DNA from: an uncultured Bacteroidales bacterium
Lineage (GTDB): Bacteria > Bacteroidota > Bacteroidia > Bacteroidales > Bacteroidaceae
Length of the DNA: 64,000 nucleotides
NCBI GenBank assembly: GCA_902798685.1
Contig: CADBXO010000003.1
Location: 62,001 to 126,000 of the forward strand
Direction of reading: 5' to 3'
Shown here piece by piece: positions 32,478-40,857 of the stretch. Made by a program: the position numbers and the translations under genes. Within the stretch, counting starts at the first letter, position 1, and the number at the start of each line of letters is the position of its first letter. The notes under the pieces are model-generated. The model was not told the DNA's origin. It saw nothing but the letters and a program-made list of their open reading frames with translations, and did not search any database.

Positions 32478-34451
32478 ATGATGAAAGTGTTCAAGAACAA
32501 CAGCATATGGCTCCTTCTGAGCATTATGGCCTTGCTGACCGCATGCAGCAGGGAAAACAGGTTTTCTTTCAGAAAGGATCTTGAGATAAGGGGAATTCAG
32601 GTCTCCATAAGCGGAGACGCCACCACCCGTGCCGCCGCTCCCGCGGTCGAGGTGGGCCGTACCGAGTTTGCGGCCAATGACAAAATCGTGTTCACGACCA
32701 TCAAGCGTACCACCGAGCCCCTGGCTGAGTTCACCTACAGCGGCATCCGCTACTATTACTACGAAGCCCTGAGCTGGGAGAGGGAAGAGGGCGACCTGCC
32801 GGAAAAGATCTACTGGACCGACGGTGCATCACCCCACACATTCATCGGCTACAGCCTGCCTATGGCCGCTTATCACTGGATCGATAACGGTGACGGCACC
32901 TTTGCCGGTGAGTTGGGCTACGGCCAGACCGAACTTGACTACACACCGGGCAACAGCGCCATGAAACAGGAGGACCTGCTGCTCAACTACGATACCGAGA
33001 CGGTTGCCGAGACCGGCGGACTTTCCACCAAGGTCACCATGTACCACGCAATGAGTAACGTTTGCGTGATTGTGAACATCAAGGACTTTGCCGCCAGCAC
33101 CAGCGCAGTCGATACCCGCGTCAGGGTAAGCAACCTGGTACTGCATAACCAGCCCGCCAAATACACCTGGGGCGGCGACAGCCGTAATCTCAAGGTGCTC
33201 AACCTGAGCAACGCCGAGCAGGTAACCAAGGATGTACGTATGTGGTGCAAGAATGCGGCAGGCGAGGGTAACGCCCAGAGCAAGACCTTCACCTTCTACG
33301 GCATAACCACACCCCAGGATGAGTTGTTCCACGCCATCAACGGCAATGACGCACCTCTTGCGTTCTCATTCACCGTAACCTATCCCGATCCCCTGAATCC
33401 CGACGGCGACCCGCTTGTAAAGACCTACAGCGGCGCATTCAGCCAGACGGTCAACCTGCACTCGGGAATGGCCACCACACTGAACATATCACTCAACCAC
33501 AAGGACGAGGAGATGTTCATGGGAGTGGAGTACAACGACTGGAACTATGTCAGCACGCCTAACCTGGGTGAGCTGCGCAAGAAATCCACCTTCATGGATA
33601 TAAACAGCCCCGTCACCACACACGATATGCCTACAGCTACGGCCGATGACGCCACCTGGCTGTACCGTGACGGCGATGTCATCAAGGACATCTACGGCAA
33701 TGACGGATCGGAGCTCTATCCCTACCGCATATCATCGGCCCTGCAGCTGCTGTCGTTCGCAAAGGAGGTAACCGGCGGTATGACCTTCCAGGGCAAGTAT
33801 ATCAGACAGGATGCCGATATCACCATGCAGGCCGCATCGACCAAGACCATACTTGAGGACAGCGAGTCAGGCGTAAGCCCCGTAAGCTGGATAGGAATAG
33901 GCGATGCCGTACATCCCTTTGAAGGCACCTATCAGGGTGACAACCGATACCTGAACCGCCTTTACGGCAAGCCCGTCTTTGCCAAGCTGGGCGAGCATGC
34001 GGTAGTGACACAGCTGCAGATAACCGCCATAGGCACCATATCCGGAGGCGGAGCGCTGACCGATGCCAACGCCGGCATAATAGGAGGCTGCCGTATAGCC
34101 GATGACGTAACCACCAGTGCAGGAGCCATAACAGGTACCAACAGCGGCGTCATCTATGCCTGCTGCCATACCGGCATCACCCACGGAACCGGAGGTCTTG
34201 TAGGAACCAACACAGGTACTATCGTAGGCTGCTACCAGGCCGGTGAGGTAGACGGAGGAACGGACTACAGCATATCCGCAACCAACAGCGGAGTGATTGA
34301 CTGCCCCGAGGCAACGTCCCAGTTCGCCATTCAACAGGAGTCCTTCTGCCAGTCGCTAAATCAGAAGCTTCAGAGCTGGTATGACGCACACAGCGACTAC
34401 GCTCAGTTTACTTTCATACATTACACTGCAAGCTATCCTTCTGTCCGATAA
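32478..34451 (+). CDS. Fimbrillin-family lipoprotein 11 with C-terminal GLUG-like module
   Basis: A 657-residue lipoprotein (LLTAC; Cys23 if counted from the first of two adjacent ATGs) with T-T-R-A (Arg51). The fimbrillin part has KVTMYHAMSNVCVIVNIKDF near residue 185 and closes with YNDWNYV. From about 418 (SALQLLSFAKEV) the C-terminal module shows YIRQDADITMQ, then GLUG-like repeats: NAGIIGGCRI, NSGVIYACC, GTGGLVGTN, TGTIVGCYQAG. The last 45 residues are charged and non-repetitive. It is the last gene of the operon and a likely adhesin. No terminator is evident before the rpsP promoter. Confidence 0.76.
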   Translation: MMKVFKNNSIWLLLSIMALLTACSRENRFSFRKDLEIRGIQVSISGDATTRAAAPAVEVGRTEFAANDKIVFTTIKRTTEPLAEFTYSGIRYYYYEALSWEREEGDLPEKIYWTDGASPHTFIGYSLPMAAYHWIDNGDGTFAGELGYGQTELDYTPGNSAMKQEDLLLNYDTETVAETGGLSTKVTMYHAMSNVCVIVNIKDFAASTSAVDTRVRVSNLVLHNQPAKYTWGGDSRNLKVLNLSNAEQVTKDVRMWCKNAAGEGNAQSKTFTFYGITTPQDELFHAINGNDAPLAFSFTVTYPDPLNPDGDPLVKTYSGAFSQTVNLHSGMATTLNISLNHKDEEMFMGVEYNDWNYVSTPNLGELRKKSTFMDINSPVTTHDMPTATADDATWLYRDGDVIKDIYGNDGSELYPYRISSALQLLSFAKEVTGGMTFQGKYIRQDADITMQAASTKTILEDSESGVSPVSWIGIGDAVHPFEGTYQGDNRYLNRLYGKPVFAKLGEHAVVTQLQITAIGTISGGGALTDANAGIIGGCRIADDVTTSAGAITGTNSGVIYACCHTGITHGTGGLVGTNTGTIVGCYQAGEVDGGTDYSISATNSGVIDCPEATSQFAIQQESFCQSLNQKLQSWYDAHSDYAQFTFIHYTASYPSVR

Positions 34452-34506
34452 CCGTTTCCGGCAAGAAATATTTCGGACCTTATGATGTTTGCATGATAAT
34501 TTTTAC

Positions 34507-34514
34507 TACCTTTG
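34507..34514 (+). promoter_or_regulatory. Bacteroidota -7 promoter element for rpsP
   Basis: TACCTTTG matches TAnnTTTG, 62 bases before the rpsP start. A TTTG at 34488-34491 could be the upstream element, although the 15-base spacing is short. Confidence 0.6.
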
Positions 34515-34576
34515 CGCCGCCGTTACGGGATAACGGCTATTCAAATCATTTATAAATTCAATAAAAACAACAACTT

Positions 34577-35158
34577 ATGGCAGCAAAAATCAGATTGCAG
34601 AGAAGAGGCCACAAAGGTTACGCCTTCTATTCAATCGTAATTGCAGACTCCAGAGCTCCACGTGATGGAAAGTTTATTGAGAAGATTGGTACTTACAATC
34701 CTAACACCAATCCCGCTACAGTAGATTTGAATTTCGAAAGAGCCCTGTACTGGGTTAACGTAGGCGCACAGCCCACCGATACCGCACGTAACATCCTGTC
34801 ACGCGAGGGTGTGTATCTCATGAAGCACCTCCAGGGTGGCGTTAAGAAGGGCGCATTCGATGAGGCCGCAGCTCAGGCTAAGTTCGATGCTTGGAAGCAG
34901 GCAAAGGAGGGCGCACTGAAGGCTATCACCGTTAAGGATGAGCAGGCTAAGCGCGAGGCCAGCAAGGCTAAACTGGAAGCAGAGAAGAAGGTTAACGAGG
35001 CTATCGCCGAGAAGGTAGCTACCAAGAAGGCTGAGGCTAAGGCAGCAGCTGAGGCAGCAGCCGCAGAGGCAGCAGCTGAGGAGGCAGCCGCTGAGGCTAC
35101 CGAGGCTCCCGCAGCAGAGGAGGCTCCCGCAGCTGAGGAGGCACCCGCTGAGGCATAA
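34577..35158 (+). CDS. rpsP: 30S ribosomal protein S16 with long acidic/alanine tail
   Basis: A 193-residue S16, a small-subunit ribosomal protein needed for 30S assembly. The first 85 residues are the S16 domain ([34 protein letters not shown]). The rest, more than half the protein, is a tail: a Lys/Ala-rich part likely to be helical or coiled coil, then repeats of E-A-P-A-A-E. Elongated S16 tails are usual in Bacteroidota. Codon choice is that of a highly expressed gene. It has its own promoter and a strong terminator, so it is monocistronic. Confidence 0.97.
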   Translation: MAAKIRLQRRGHKGYAFYSIVIADSRAPRDGKFIEKIGTYNPNTNPATVDLNFERALYWVNVGAQPTDTARNILSREGVYLMKHLQGGVKKGAFDEAAAQAKFDAWKQAKEGALKAITVKDEQAKREASKAKLEAEKKVNEAIAEKVATKKAEAKAAAEAAAAEAAAEEAAAEATEAPAAEEAPAAEEAPAEA

Positions 35159-35178
35159 CCCCAATAAACTGCAAGATT

Positions 35179-35213
35179 AAGACTCCGACCAATACGGCCG
35201 GAGTCTTTTTTTT
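35179..35213 (+). terminator. Rho-independent terminator of rpsP
   Basis: The 9-bp stem AAGACTCCG (35179-35187) and CGGAGTCTT (35199-35207) is followed by a run of T ending at 35213. Confidence 0.85.
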
Positions 35214-35267
35214 ACCCGATAACAAATAAAAATGTCAATAAAATACGTTTTACATCGGGAAATATCT

Positions 35268-35275
35268 TACTTTTG
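35268..35275 (+). promoter_or_regulatory. Promoter element of the rnf operon
   Basis: TACTTTTG matches TAnnTTTG, 25 bases before the rseC-like ATG at 35301. It would drive the whole eight-gene operon. Confidence 0.6.
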
Positions 35276-35300
35276 TAAGATTAAACAGGCCTGGGACCAT

Positions 35301-35714
35301 ATGGGTATCGACATCAGACACGAGGGGGTAATTGACTCCATTGAAGGTCAAAAAGTTATAGTACGCATTACGCAGTCTTCGGCCTGTTCAGGTTGTCAGG
35401 CAAAGGGTCTATGCCGTGCTGCAGAGTCAAAGGACAAGCTGGTTGAGGTACAGTGTGCCGATACTGAAGGTCTCAAGGCAGGGCAGGTGGTGACGGTAGC
35501 CGGTGCAGAGAGTCTCGGAATGAAAGCCGTGACTTTTGCTTTCGGGCTGCCTCTGTTGCTTTTAGTGGTTGCGCTGATTGTGGCCTTGAGAGTATCAGGC
35601 AGCGAGAAGACGGCGGCAATTGCGGCACTTGGCATACTGGTTCCCTATTACGTGGTTCTGTTCCTGCTGCGTAACAGGATTAAAAGGGACTTCCAATTCA
35701 GGATAATACTATAA
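35301..35714 (+). CDS. rseC: SoxR-reducing system protein RseC family
   Basis: A 137-residue RseC-like membrane protein. The ATG at 35301 is used because it lies just after the promoter and MGIDIRHEGVIDSIEG is the family start. A soluble N-terminal part holds four cysteines in the pattern CSGCQAKGLC, then two membrane helices (about 78-98 and 105-122) and a short basic end. In Bacteroidales this gene regularly leads the rnf operon. The role is not proven; in enterobacteria the homologue helps the Rsx complex reduce SoxR. It is followed by rnfB after 7 bases. Confidence 0.85.
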   Translation: MGIDIRHEGVIDSIEGQKVIVRITQSSACSGCQAKGLCRAAESKDKLVEVQCADTEGLKAGQVVTVAGAESLGMKAVTFAFGLPLLLLVVALIVALRVSGSEKTAAIAALGILVPYYVVLFLLRNRIKRDFQFRIIL

Positions 35715-35721
35715 ACAGGAT

Positions 35722-36612
35722 ATGACGTTTATTTTGACTGCTGTTCTTGTTCTCGGCGCAACCGGACTCATTCTTGGTCTGGTGCTTTATGCCGTGTCAA
35801 GAAAATTCAAGGTTGAAGAGGACCCCAGAGTGGGTCAGATTACCGAACTCCTGCCCGGTGCCAACTGCGGCGGATGCGGATTCCCCGGATGTGCAGCCTT
35901 TGCCGCCGCTTGCGTCAAGGCAGAATCCATGGACAATCTCAAGTGTTCGGCATGCAAGAGTGAGGTTATGCAACAGGTCGCAGCCATTGCAGGTCATGCG
36001 ATAGAGGTTGGAGTTGAGAAGATTGCAGTCGTAAGGTGCAGCGGTTCATGCCAGAGCCGTCCCAGACTCCGCACTTATGACGGAGCCAGGAGCTGTGCCG
36101 TAGCCGCCATGATGAACGGCGGTGAGACCGGCTGTTTCTTTGGCTGCCTGGGTTGCGGTGATTGCGTATCGGCCTGTAAGTTCGACGCCATCAAGATGGA
36201 TCCCGAGACTGGACTTCCGGTGGTTGATCAGGACAAGTGCACCGCCTGCGGTGCCTGCGTCAAGGCCTGCCCGCGCCATATAATCGAACTGCGCAACAAG
36301 AACAAACTGGACCGCAGGGTTTATGTAAGCTGCGTCAACCAGGATAAGGGTCCCGTTGCCAAGAAGGCTTGTGATGTGGCCTGCATAGGTTGCGGCAAGT
36401 GTGTAAAGGCATGCCCGTTCGAGGCCATCACCCTTGAGAACAACCTGGCATACATAGACTTTGAGAAGTGCCGTCTGTGCCGCAAGTGCGTAGACGAGTG
36501 CCCGCAGCATTCAATTATTGCCGTCAACTTCCCTCCCAAGAGGGTGGTAGAGGAGGCACCCGCTGCCCCTGAGACCGCTCCTGTGGAGACAGAATCAACC
36601 GAAAACAAATAA
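35722..36612 (+). CDS. rnfB: Rnf complex subunit B
   Basis: A 296-residue RnfB, the polyferredoxin that takes electrons from reduced ferredoxin into the Rnf complex. An N-terminal membrane helix (about 2-25) is followed by the 4Fe-4S pocket GANCGGCGFPGC near 50 and several ferredoxin motifs (CLGCGDCVSAC, CTACGACVKACP, CIGCGKCVKACP, CRLCRKCVDECP). The last 25 residues are a Pro/Ala/Glu tail. Rnf couples ferredoxin:NAD+ electron flow to ion transport across the cytoplasmic membrane. The rnfC start follows 6 bases after the stop. Confidence 0.96.
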   Translation: MTFILTAVLVLGATGLILGLVLYAVSRKFKVEEDPRVGQITELLPGANCGGCGFPGCAAFAAACVKAESMDNLKCSACKSEVMQQVAAIAGHAIEVGVEKIAVVRCSGSCQSRPRLRTYDGARSCAVAAMMNGGETGCFFGCLGCGDCVSACKFDAIKMDPETGLPVVDQDKCTACGACVKACPRHIIELRNKNKLDRRVYVSCVNQDKGPVAKKACDVACIGCGKCVKACPFEAITLENNLAYIDFEKCRLCRKCVDECPQHSIIAVNFPPKRVVEEAPAAPETAPVETESTENK

Positions 36613-36618
36613 GGTATT

Positions 36619-37956
36619 ATGAATACTTTCAAAATAGGTGGTGTACACCCCGAGCCAAACAAGCTTACGGCCGGCAAGAAGATAGAGACCCTGGGATTGC
36701 CCCAGCAGGCTGTCTTCCCCCTGTCACAGCACATAGGCGCTCCCGCAGTACCGTGTGTCGAGAAGGGTGACGTTGTCCGCGTAGGAACCAAGATCGCCGA
36801 GCCGGGCGGTTTCATGTCGGCTTCAATCCATTCATCCGTATCGGGCAAGGTTGCCAAGATTGACACCATTGTCGACGCCAGCGGACTGCGCAAGCCCGCC
36901 ATATTCATCGATGTGGAGGGTGATGAGTGGGAGCCTTCAATTGACCGTTCCGAGAAGCTGGTCCTGCAGAGCACCAAGACACGTGATGAGATAATTGAGT
37001 GCATCAAGAATGCAGGTGTAGTAGGAATGGGCGGTGCCTGTTTCCCCACACACGTAAAGCTGTGTCCTCCCAAGGAGTGCACAATCGACACCCTGATAAT
37101 AAACGCCGTTGAGTGCGAGCCGTATCTTACGGCCGATCACCGTCTGATGCTGGAGCATGCGGATGAGATCATCATCGGTATCAAGGTTATTCTCAAGGTG
37201 CTTGGAATTGACCGTGCGGTTATCGGCATTGAGGCCAATAAGCCCGATGCAATAGAACTGCTCAAGTCCAAGACATCAATGGTAAGCGGTATTGAGGTCA
37301 TGCCTCTGCAGATGAAATATCCGCAGGGCGGTGAGAAGCAGCTCATCGAGGCTGTCACCGGCCGTCAGGTTCCGCCTCCACCGGCACTTCCCGCCAATGT
37401 GGGCTGCGTAGTGCAGAACGTGGGCACCGTATTCGCCATCTATGAGGCCGTAATGAAGAACAAGCCTCTCATTGAGCGCATCGTTACCGTTACCGGCCAG
37501 AACGTAAAGAAGCCCTGCAACCTCAAGGTAAGAATGGGTACACCTGTCAGCCAGCTGCTGGAATATGCAGGCGGCATGCCTGAGGATACAGGAAAACTGA
37601 TATCAGGCGGTCCGATGATGGGACGCCCGTTGCTTGATGAGACTGCTCCTGTGGTCAAGGGTACATCAGGTGTGCTCCTTATTCCCGAGAAGGATGCCAT
37701 ACGCCGCGAGGAGCGCAACTGTATCCGTTGCGCCAAGTGCGTTCAGGCATGCCCGATGGGTCTGGAGCCCTATCTGCTTGCCACCGCATCTGAATCAGGT
37801 GACTGGGAGTGCGCCGAGGAGAACTGGATAATGAGCTGCATTGAGTGCGGTTGCTGTCAGAGCACCTGCCCCTCACGCAGACCTTTGCTTGACTGGGTTC
37901 GTCTGGCCAAGAACAGGGTAGGCGGAATAATCCGCGCACGTAACGCTAAGAAATAA
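36619..37956 (+). CDS. rnfC: Rnf complex subunit C
   Basis: A 445-residue RnfC, the membrane-associated NADH/FMN-binding subunit. The N-terminal part has the barrel-sandwich region (GTKIAEPGGFMSASIHSSVS), then the nucleotide-binding segment GVVGMGGACFPTHVKL as in NuoF-type proteins, and at the C-terminus two 4Fe-4S motifs (CIRCAKCVQACPMG and CIECGCCQSTCPSR). The length is normal for Bacteroidales. Gene order and short spacings (6 bases on both sides) place it in the operon. Confidence 0.96.
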   Translation: MNTFKIGGVHPEPNKLTAGKKIETLGLPQQAVFPLSQHIGAPAVPCVEKGDVVRVGTKIAEPGGFMSASIHSSVSGKVAKIDTIVDASGLRKPAIFIDVEGDEWEPSIDRSEKLVLQSTKTRDEIIECIKNAGVVGMGGACFPTHVKLCPPKECTIDTLIINAVECEPYLTADHRLMLEHADEIIIGIKVILKVLGIDRAVIGIEANKPDAIELLKSKTSMVSGIEVMPLQMKYPQGGEKQLIEAVTGRQVPPPPALPANVGCVVQNVGTVFAIYEAVMKNKPLIERIVTVTGQNVKKPCNLKVRMGTPVSQLLEYAGGMPEDTGKLISGGPMMGRPLLDETAPVVKGTSGVLLIPEKDAIRREERNCIRCAKCVQACPMGLEPYLLATASESGDWECAEENWIMSCIECGCCQSTCPSRRPLLDWVRLAKNRVGGIIRARNAKK

Positions 37957-37962
37957 GGAATT

Positions 37963-38946
37963 ATGGCTCAGAAACTGTATATAACTACATCTCCGCACGT
38001 ACACTGCGGTGACACCATAGAGAGGAATATGCGCTGGGTGATTGTGGCTCTGATGCCGGCACTCATCGCCTCATTCATGGTATTCGGGCTGGGTTCACTG
38101 ATCGTAACCGCTACTTCAGTGGCATCCTGTCTCTTCTTTGAGTGGTTCATAACAAGGGTGTTCCTCAAGAAACCCTCCACTTTGGCCGATGGGTCCGCCG
38201 CCATTACCGGTATCCTGCTGGCATTCAACCTGCCTTCAAACCTGCCGCTTTACATGATCGTGGTAGGTGCGCTGGTAGCAATAGGAATAGGTAAGATGGC
38301 ATTCGGCGGTCTGGGTAACAACCCCTTCAACCCCGCACTTGTAGGACGTGTGTTCCTGCTCATATCATTCCCCGCCAAGATGACCTCATGGCCGGTACCT
38401 CATCAGTTTACGGCTTATGCCGATGCTGTTACAGGTGCCACTCCCATGAACCTGATCGGTCAGATTGCAGGCGGCAACACCGCAGCAATGGATCAGCTGC
38501 CCGCCCTTAAGGACCTCTTTATGGGTGGCATCGGAGGTTGCATAGGTGAGGTGAGTGCCCTGGCACTGCTCATCGGCCTCCTTATTCTTCTGTGGCGCAG
38601 AGTTATCACATGGCACATTCCTGTAACCATCCTGGCAACCGTTGCAGTGCTTACAGGTATCATGTGGCTCATCAACCCCGTGCTTTATGTCAACCCGCTC
38701 TATCACCTGTGCTCAGGCGGTCTGATGCTGGGTGCCATATTCATGGCTACTGACTATGTGACATCACCCATGACTCCCAAGGGTATGGTGTGGTACGGTA
38801 TAGGAATTGGTTTCCTGACCGTTGTGATCAGATATTTCGGTTCTTATCCGGAGGGTATGTCATTCGCAATCCTGCTGATGAACGCCGTTACTCCGCTTAT
38901 CAACAACTGGTGCAAACCTAAACGTTTCGGGGAGGCAGTAAAATGA
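37963..38946 (+). CDS. rnfD: Rnf complex subunit D
   Basis: A 327-residue membrane subunit with about nine helices. It carries the covalent FMN attachment motif DAVTGATPM, where Thr160 would hold FMN by a phosphoester bond made by ApbE. The start is MAQKLYITTSPHVHCGDTI, as expected for the family. Together with RnfG it moves electrons across the membrane. Its end overlaps the rnfG start by four bases (ATGA), showing translational coupling. No apbE gene lies in this window. Confidence 0.96.
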   Translation: MAQKLYITTSPHVHCGDTIERNMRWVIVALMPALIASFMVFGLGSLIVTATSVASCLFFEWFITRVFLKKPSTLADGSAAITGILLAFNLPSNLPLYMIVVGALVAIGIGKMAFGGLGNNPFNPALVGRVFLLISFPAKMTSWPVPHQFTAYADAVTGATPMNLIGQIAGGNTAAMDQLPALKDLFMGGIGGCIGEVSALALLIGLLILLWRRVITWHIPVTILATVAVLTGIMWLINPVLYVNPLYHLCSGGLMLGAIFMATDYVTSPMTPKGMVWYGIGIGFLTVVIRYFGSYPEGMSFAILLMNAVTPLINNWCKPKRFGEAVK

Positions 38947-39614
38947 AGAAACTGGAATCTAACATAGCAAACATGGCCATTGTGCTGACTGCCATTGCAA
39001 TTGTGGCAGGCGGTCTGCTGGCTTGGGTGAACAATGTCACCGCAGGCCCCATCGAGCAGATCAACAATCAGGCCATTGAGAACGGTATCAAGAGTGTGAT
39101 ACTGGGTGACCGTGACATCAAGTTCCGTGTGGAGGATCCTACTGAGAAGGAGGGCTTTGTGTTCCACAATGTGTATGACATGAATGACAACCTGCTGGGT
39201 ACTGCGGTTGAATCTACCGATAAGAACGGATTCGGCGGTGCATTCAAGGTAATGGTAGGATTTGACTCCGAGGGCAAGATCCTGGGTTATGAGGTGCTCG
39301 AGCACAGTGAGACCCCGGGACTGGGCGCTCAGGCCAATGACTGGTTCCGCCAGAAGAGCGGTGAGGTTAAGGAGCAATCGGCCGTAACCACTCTGCTGCT
39401 GGGTGCTCCCGGCAAGCCCGGTAACCACAATATCATAGGTATGAATCCCGGTGATGACGTTATGACCGTCAGCAAGGACGGCGGTCAGGTTGATGCCATT
39501 ACAGCATCTACCATCACTTCAAAGGCATTCCTGCGTGCCGTGAACGCCGCCTACAAGGCAGTGTTCGGTTACACTGCCGCCGATGGCGTGAGCGGAGCTT
39601 CATCACAGAACTAA
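38943..39614 (+). CDS. rnfG: Rnf complex subunit G
   Basis: A 223-residue subunit with one N-terminal membrane helix (about 11-30) and a periplasmic FMN-binding domain. The attachment motif is DAITASTITS with Thr190 as the FMN-bearing residue. It starts four bases inside rnfD. The domain is the same fold as the two N-terminal domains of the flavin reductase at the end of this operon, which makes direct flavin-to-flavin electron transfer plausible. Confidence 0.95.
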   Translation: MKKLESNIANMAIVLTAIAIVAGGLLAWVNNVTAGPIEQINNQAIENGIKSVILGDRDIKFRVEDPTEKEGFVFHNVYDMNDNLLGTAVESTDKNGFGGAFKVMVGFDSEGKILGYEVLEHSETPGLGAQANDWFRQKSGEVKEQSAVTTLLLGAPGKPGNHNIIGMNPGDDVMTVSKDGGQVDAITASTITSKAFLRAVNAAYKAVFGYTAADGVSGASSQN

Positions 39615-39627
39615 AACCGATGCAACG

Positions 39628-40218
39628 ATGAATTACTTCAAGACAATAACAAACGGAATAGTCAAGGAGAATCCTACATTCGTTCTCCTTTTGGGAATGT
39701 GTCCCACGCTGGCTACTACGACATCGGCCATCAACGGACTTGGAATGGGTATTGCCACGATGTTCGTGCTTATCTGCTCCAACACATTCATATCACTGCT
39801 TAAGAACCTGATTCCCGACGGTGTCAGAATACCTTGTTATATAGTTGTGATTGCGTCATTCGTGACACTTCTGCAGATGCTCATGCAGGCTTATGTGCCT
39901 GACCTGTACAAGACGCTGGGTATTTTCATACCGCTGATTGTAGTGAACTGCGTCATCCTGGGCCGTGCCGAGGCATTCGCAGCCAAGAACAACGTGTTTG
40001 CCTCAATCTGCGACGGTATCGGTATCGGCATAGGTTTCACCATTGCCCTGACCATACTGGGATTTGTACGTGAGCTGCTTGGAAACGGCGCCGTATTCGG
40101 CTACCGTATATTCCCCGAGTCAATGAACATGCTTGTGTTCGTTCTGGCTCCCGGAGCATTCATTACACTTGGTCTTCTGATGGCCATCGTCAATTCAGTA
40201 AAGAACCGTAAAGCCTGA
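39628..40218 (+). CDS. rnfE: Rnf complex subunit E
   Basis: A 196-residue integral membrane protein of the RnfE/NqrD type: NGIVKENPTFVLLLGMCPTLA at the start and about six helices, with a conserved Cys in the first and fourth helices (GMCPTLA, VNCVILGRAEAFA) that in relatives bind a shared Fe-S centre with RnfA. It starts 13 bases after rnfG and is followed by rnfA after 5 bases. Confidence 0.96.
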   Translation: MNYFKTITNGIVKENPTFVLLLGMCPTLATTTSAINGLGMGIATMFVLICSNTFISLLKNLIPDGVRIPCYIVVIASFVTLLQMLMQAYVPDLYKTLGIFIPLIVVNCVILGRAEAFAAKNNVFASICDGIGIGIGFTIALTILGFVRELLGNGAVFGYRIFPESMNMLVFVLAPGAFITLGLLMAIVNSVKNRKA

Positions 40219-40223
40219 ACACT

Positions 40224-40844
40224 ATGGAATATTTTCTGATTTTTATCGCGGCTATATTCGTCAATAATATAGTTCTGTCCCAGTTCCTGGGCATCTGCCC
40301 GTTCCTGGGTGTTTCAAAGAAGATCAGTACCGCCGCAGGTATGGGCCTGGCCGTTACGTTCGTGCTTACGGTTGCTGTCATAGTTACTTATGCATTGCAG
40401 AACTGGGTGCTCAATCCCTACGGACTGGGTTACCTGCAGACAATACTCTTCATCCTGGTGATTGCCGGTCTGGTTCAGATGCTTGAGATGATACTCAAGA
40501 AGGTTTCTCCTTCACTGTATCAGGCTCTGGGTATTTTCCTGCCCCTTATCACCACCAACTGCTGCATCCTGGGTGTATCCATCCTGGTTGCCAACGCTAC
40601 CTACAACGCTCAGGGTCTTGAGCCCAACCTGCTTACAGGCGTGGTTTACGCAATTGCCACTTCAATCGGCTTTGCCCTTGCACTGATAATCTTTGCAGGT
40701 ATCCGTGAGCAGCTGGCCAAGGTTCGTATCCCCAAGAGCATGGAGGGTATGGCAATAGCTCTTATCACTGCCGGCCTGCTGGCCCTTGCATTCATGGGAT
40801 TCAGCGGCGTAGATCACGGTATAGCAGTAGCTGCAGGACTTTAA
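40224..40844 (+). CDS. rnfA: Rnf complex subunit A
   Basis: A 206-residue integral membrane protein of the RnfA/NqrE type (VNNIVLSQFLGICPFLGVSKK, and TTNCCILGVSI in the fourth helix). It pairs with RnfE; the two are inverted relatives forming the membrane core with a shared Fe-S site. It is the last of the six Rnf genes. The flavin reductase gene starts 13 bases after its stop, which indicates co-transcription. Confidence 0.96.
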   Translation: MEYFLIFIAAIFVNNIVLSQFLGICPFLGVSKKISTAAGMGLAVTFVLTVAVIVTYALQNWVLNPYGLGYLQTILFILVIAGLVQMLEMILKKVSPSLYQALGIFLPLITTNCCILGVSILVANATYNAQGLEPNLLTGVVYAIATSIGFALALIIFAGIREQLAKVRIPKSMEGMAIALITAGLLALAFMGFSGVDHGIAVAAGL

Positions 40845-40857
40845 TTGAAATAACAAT

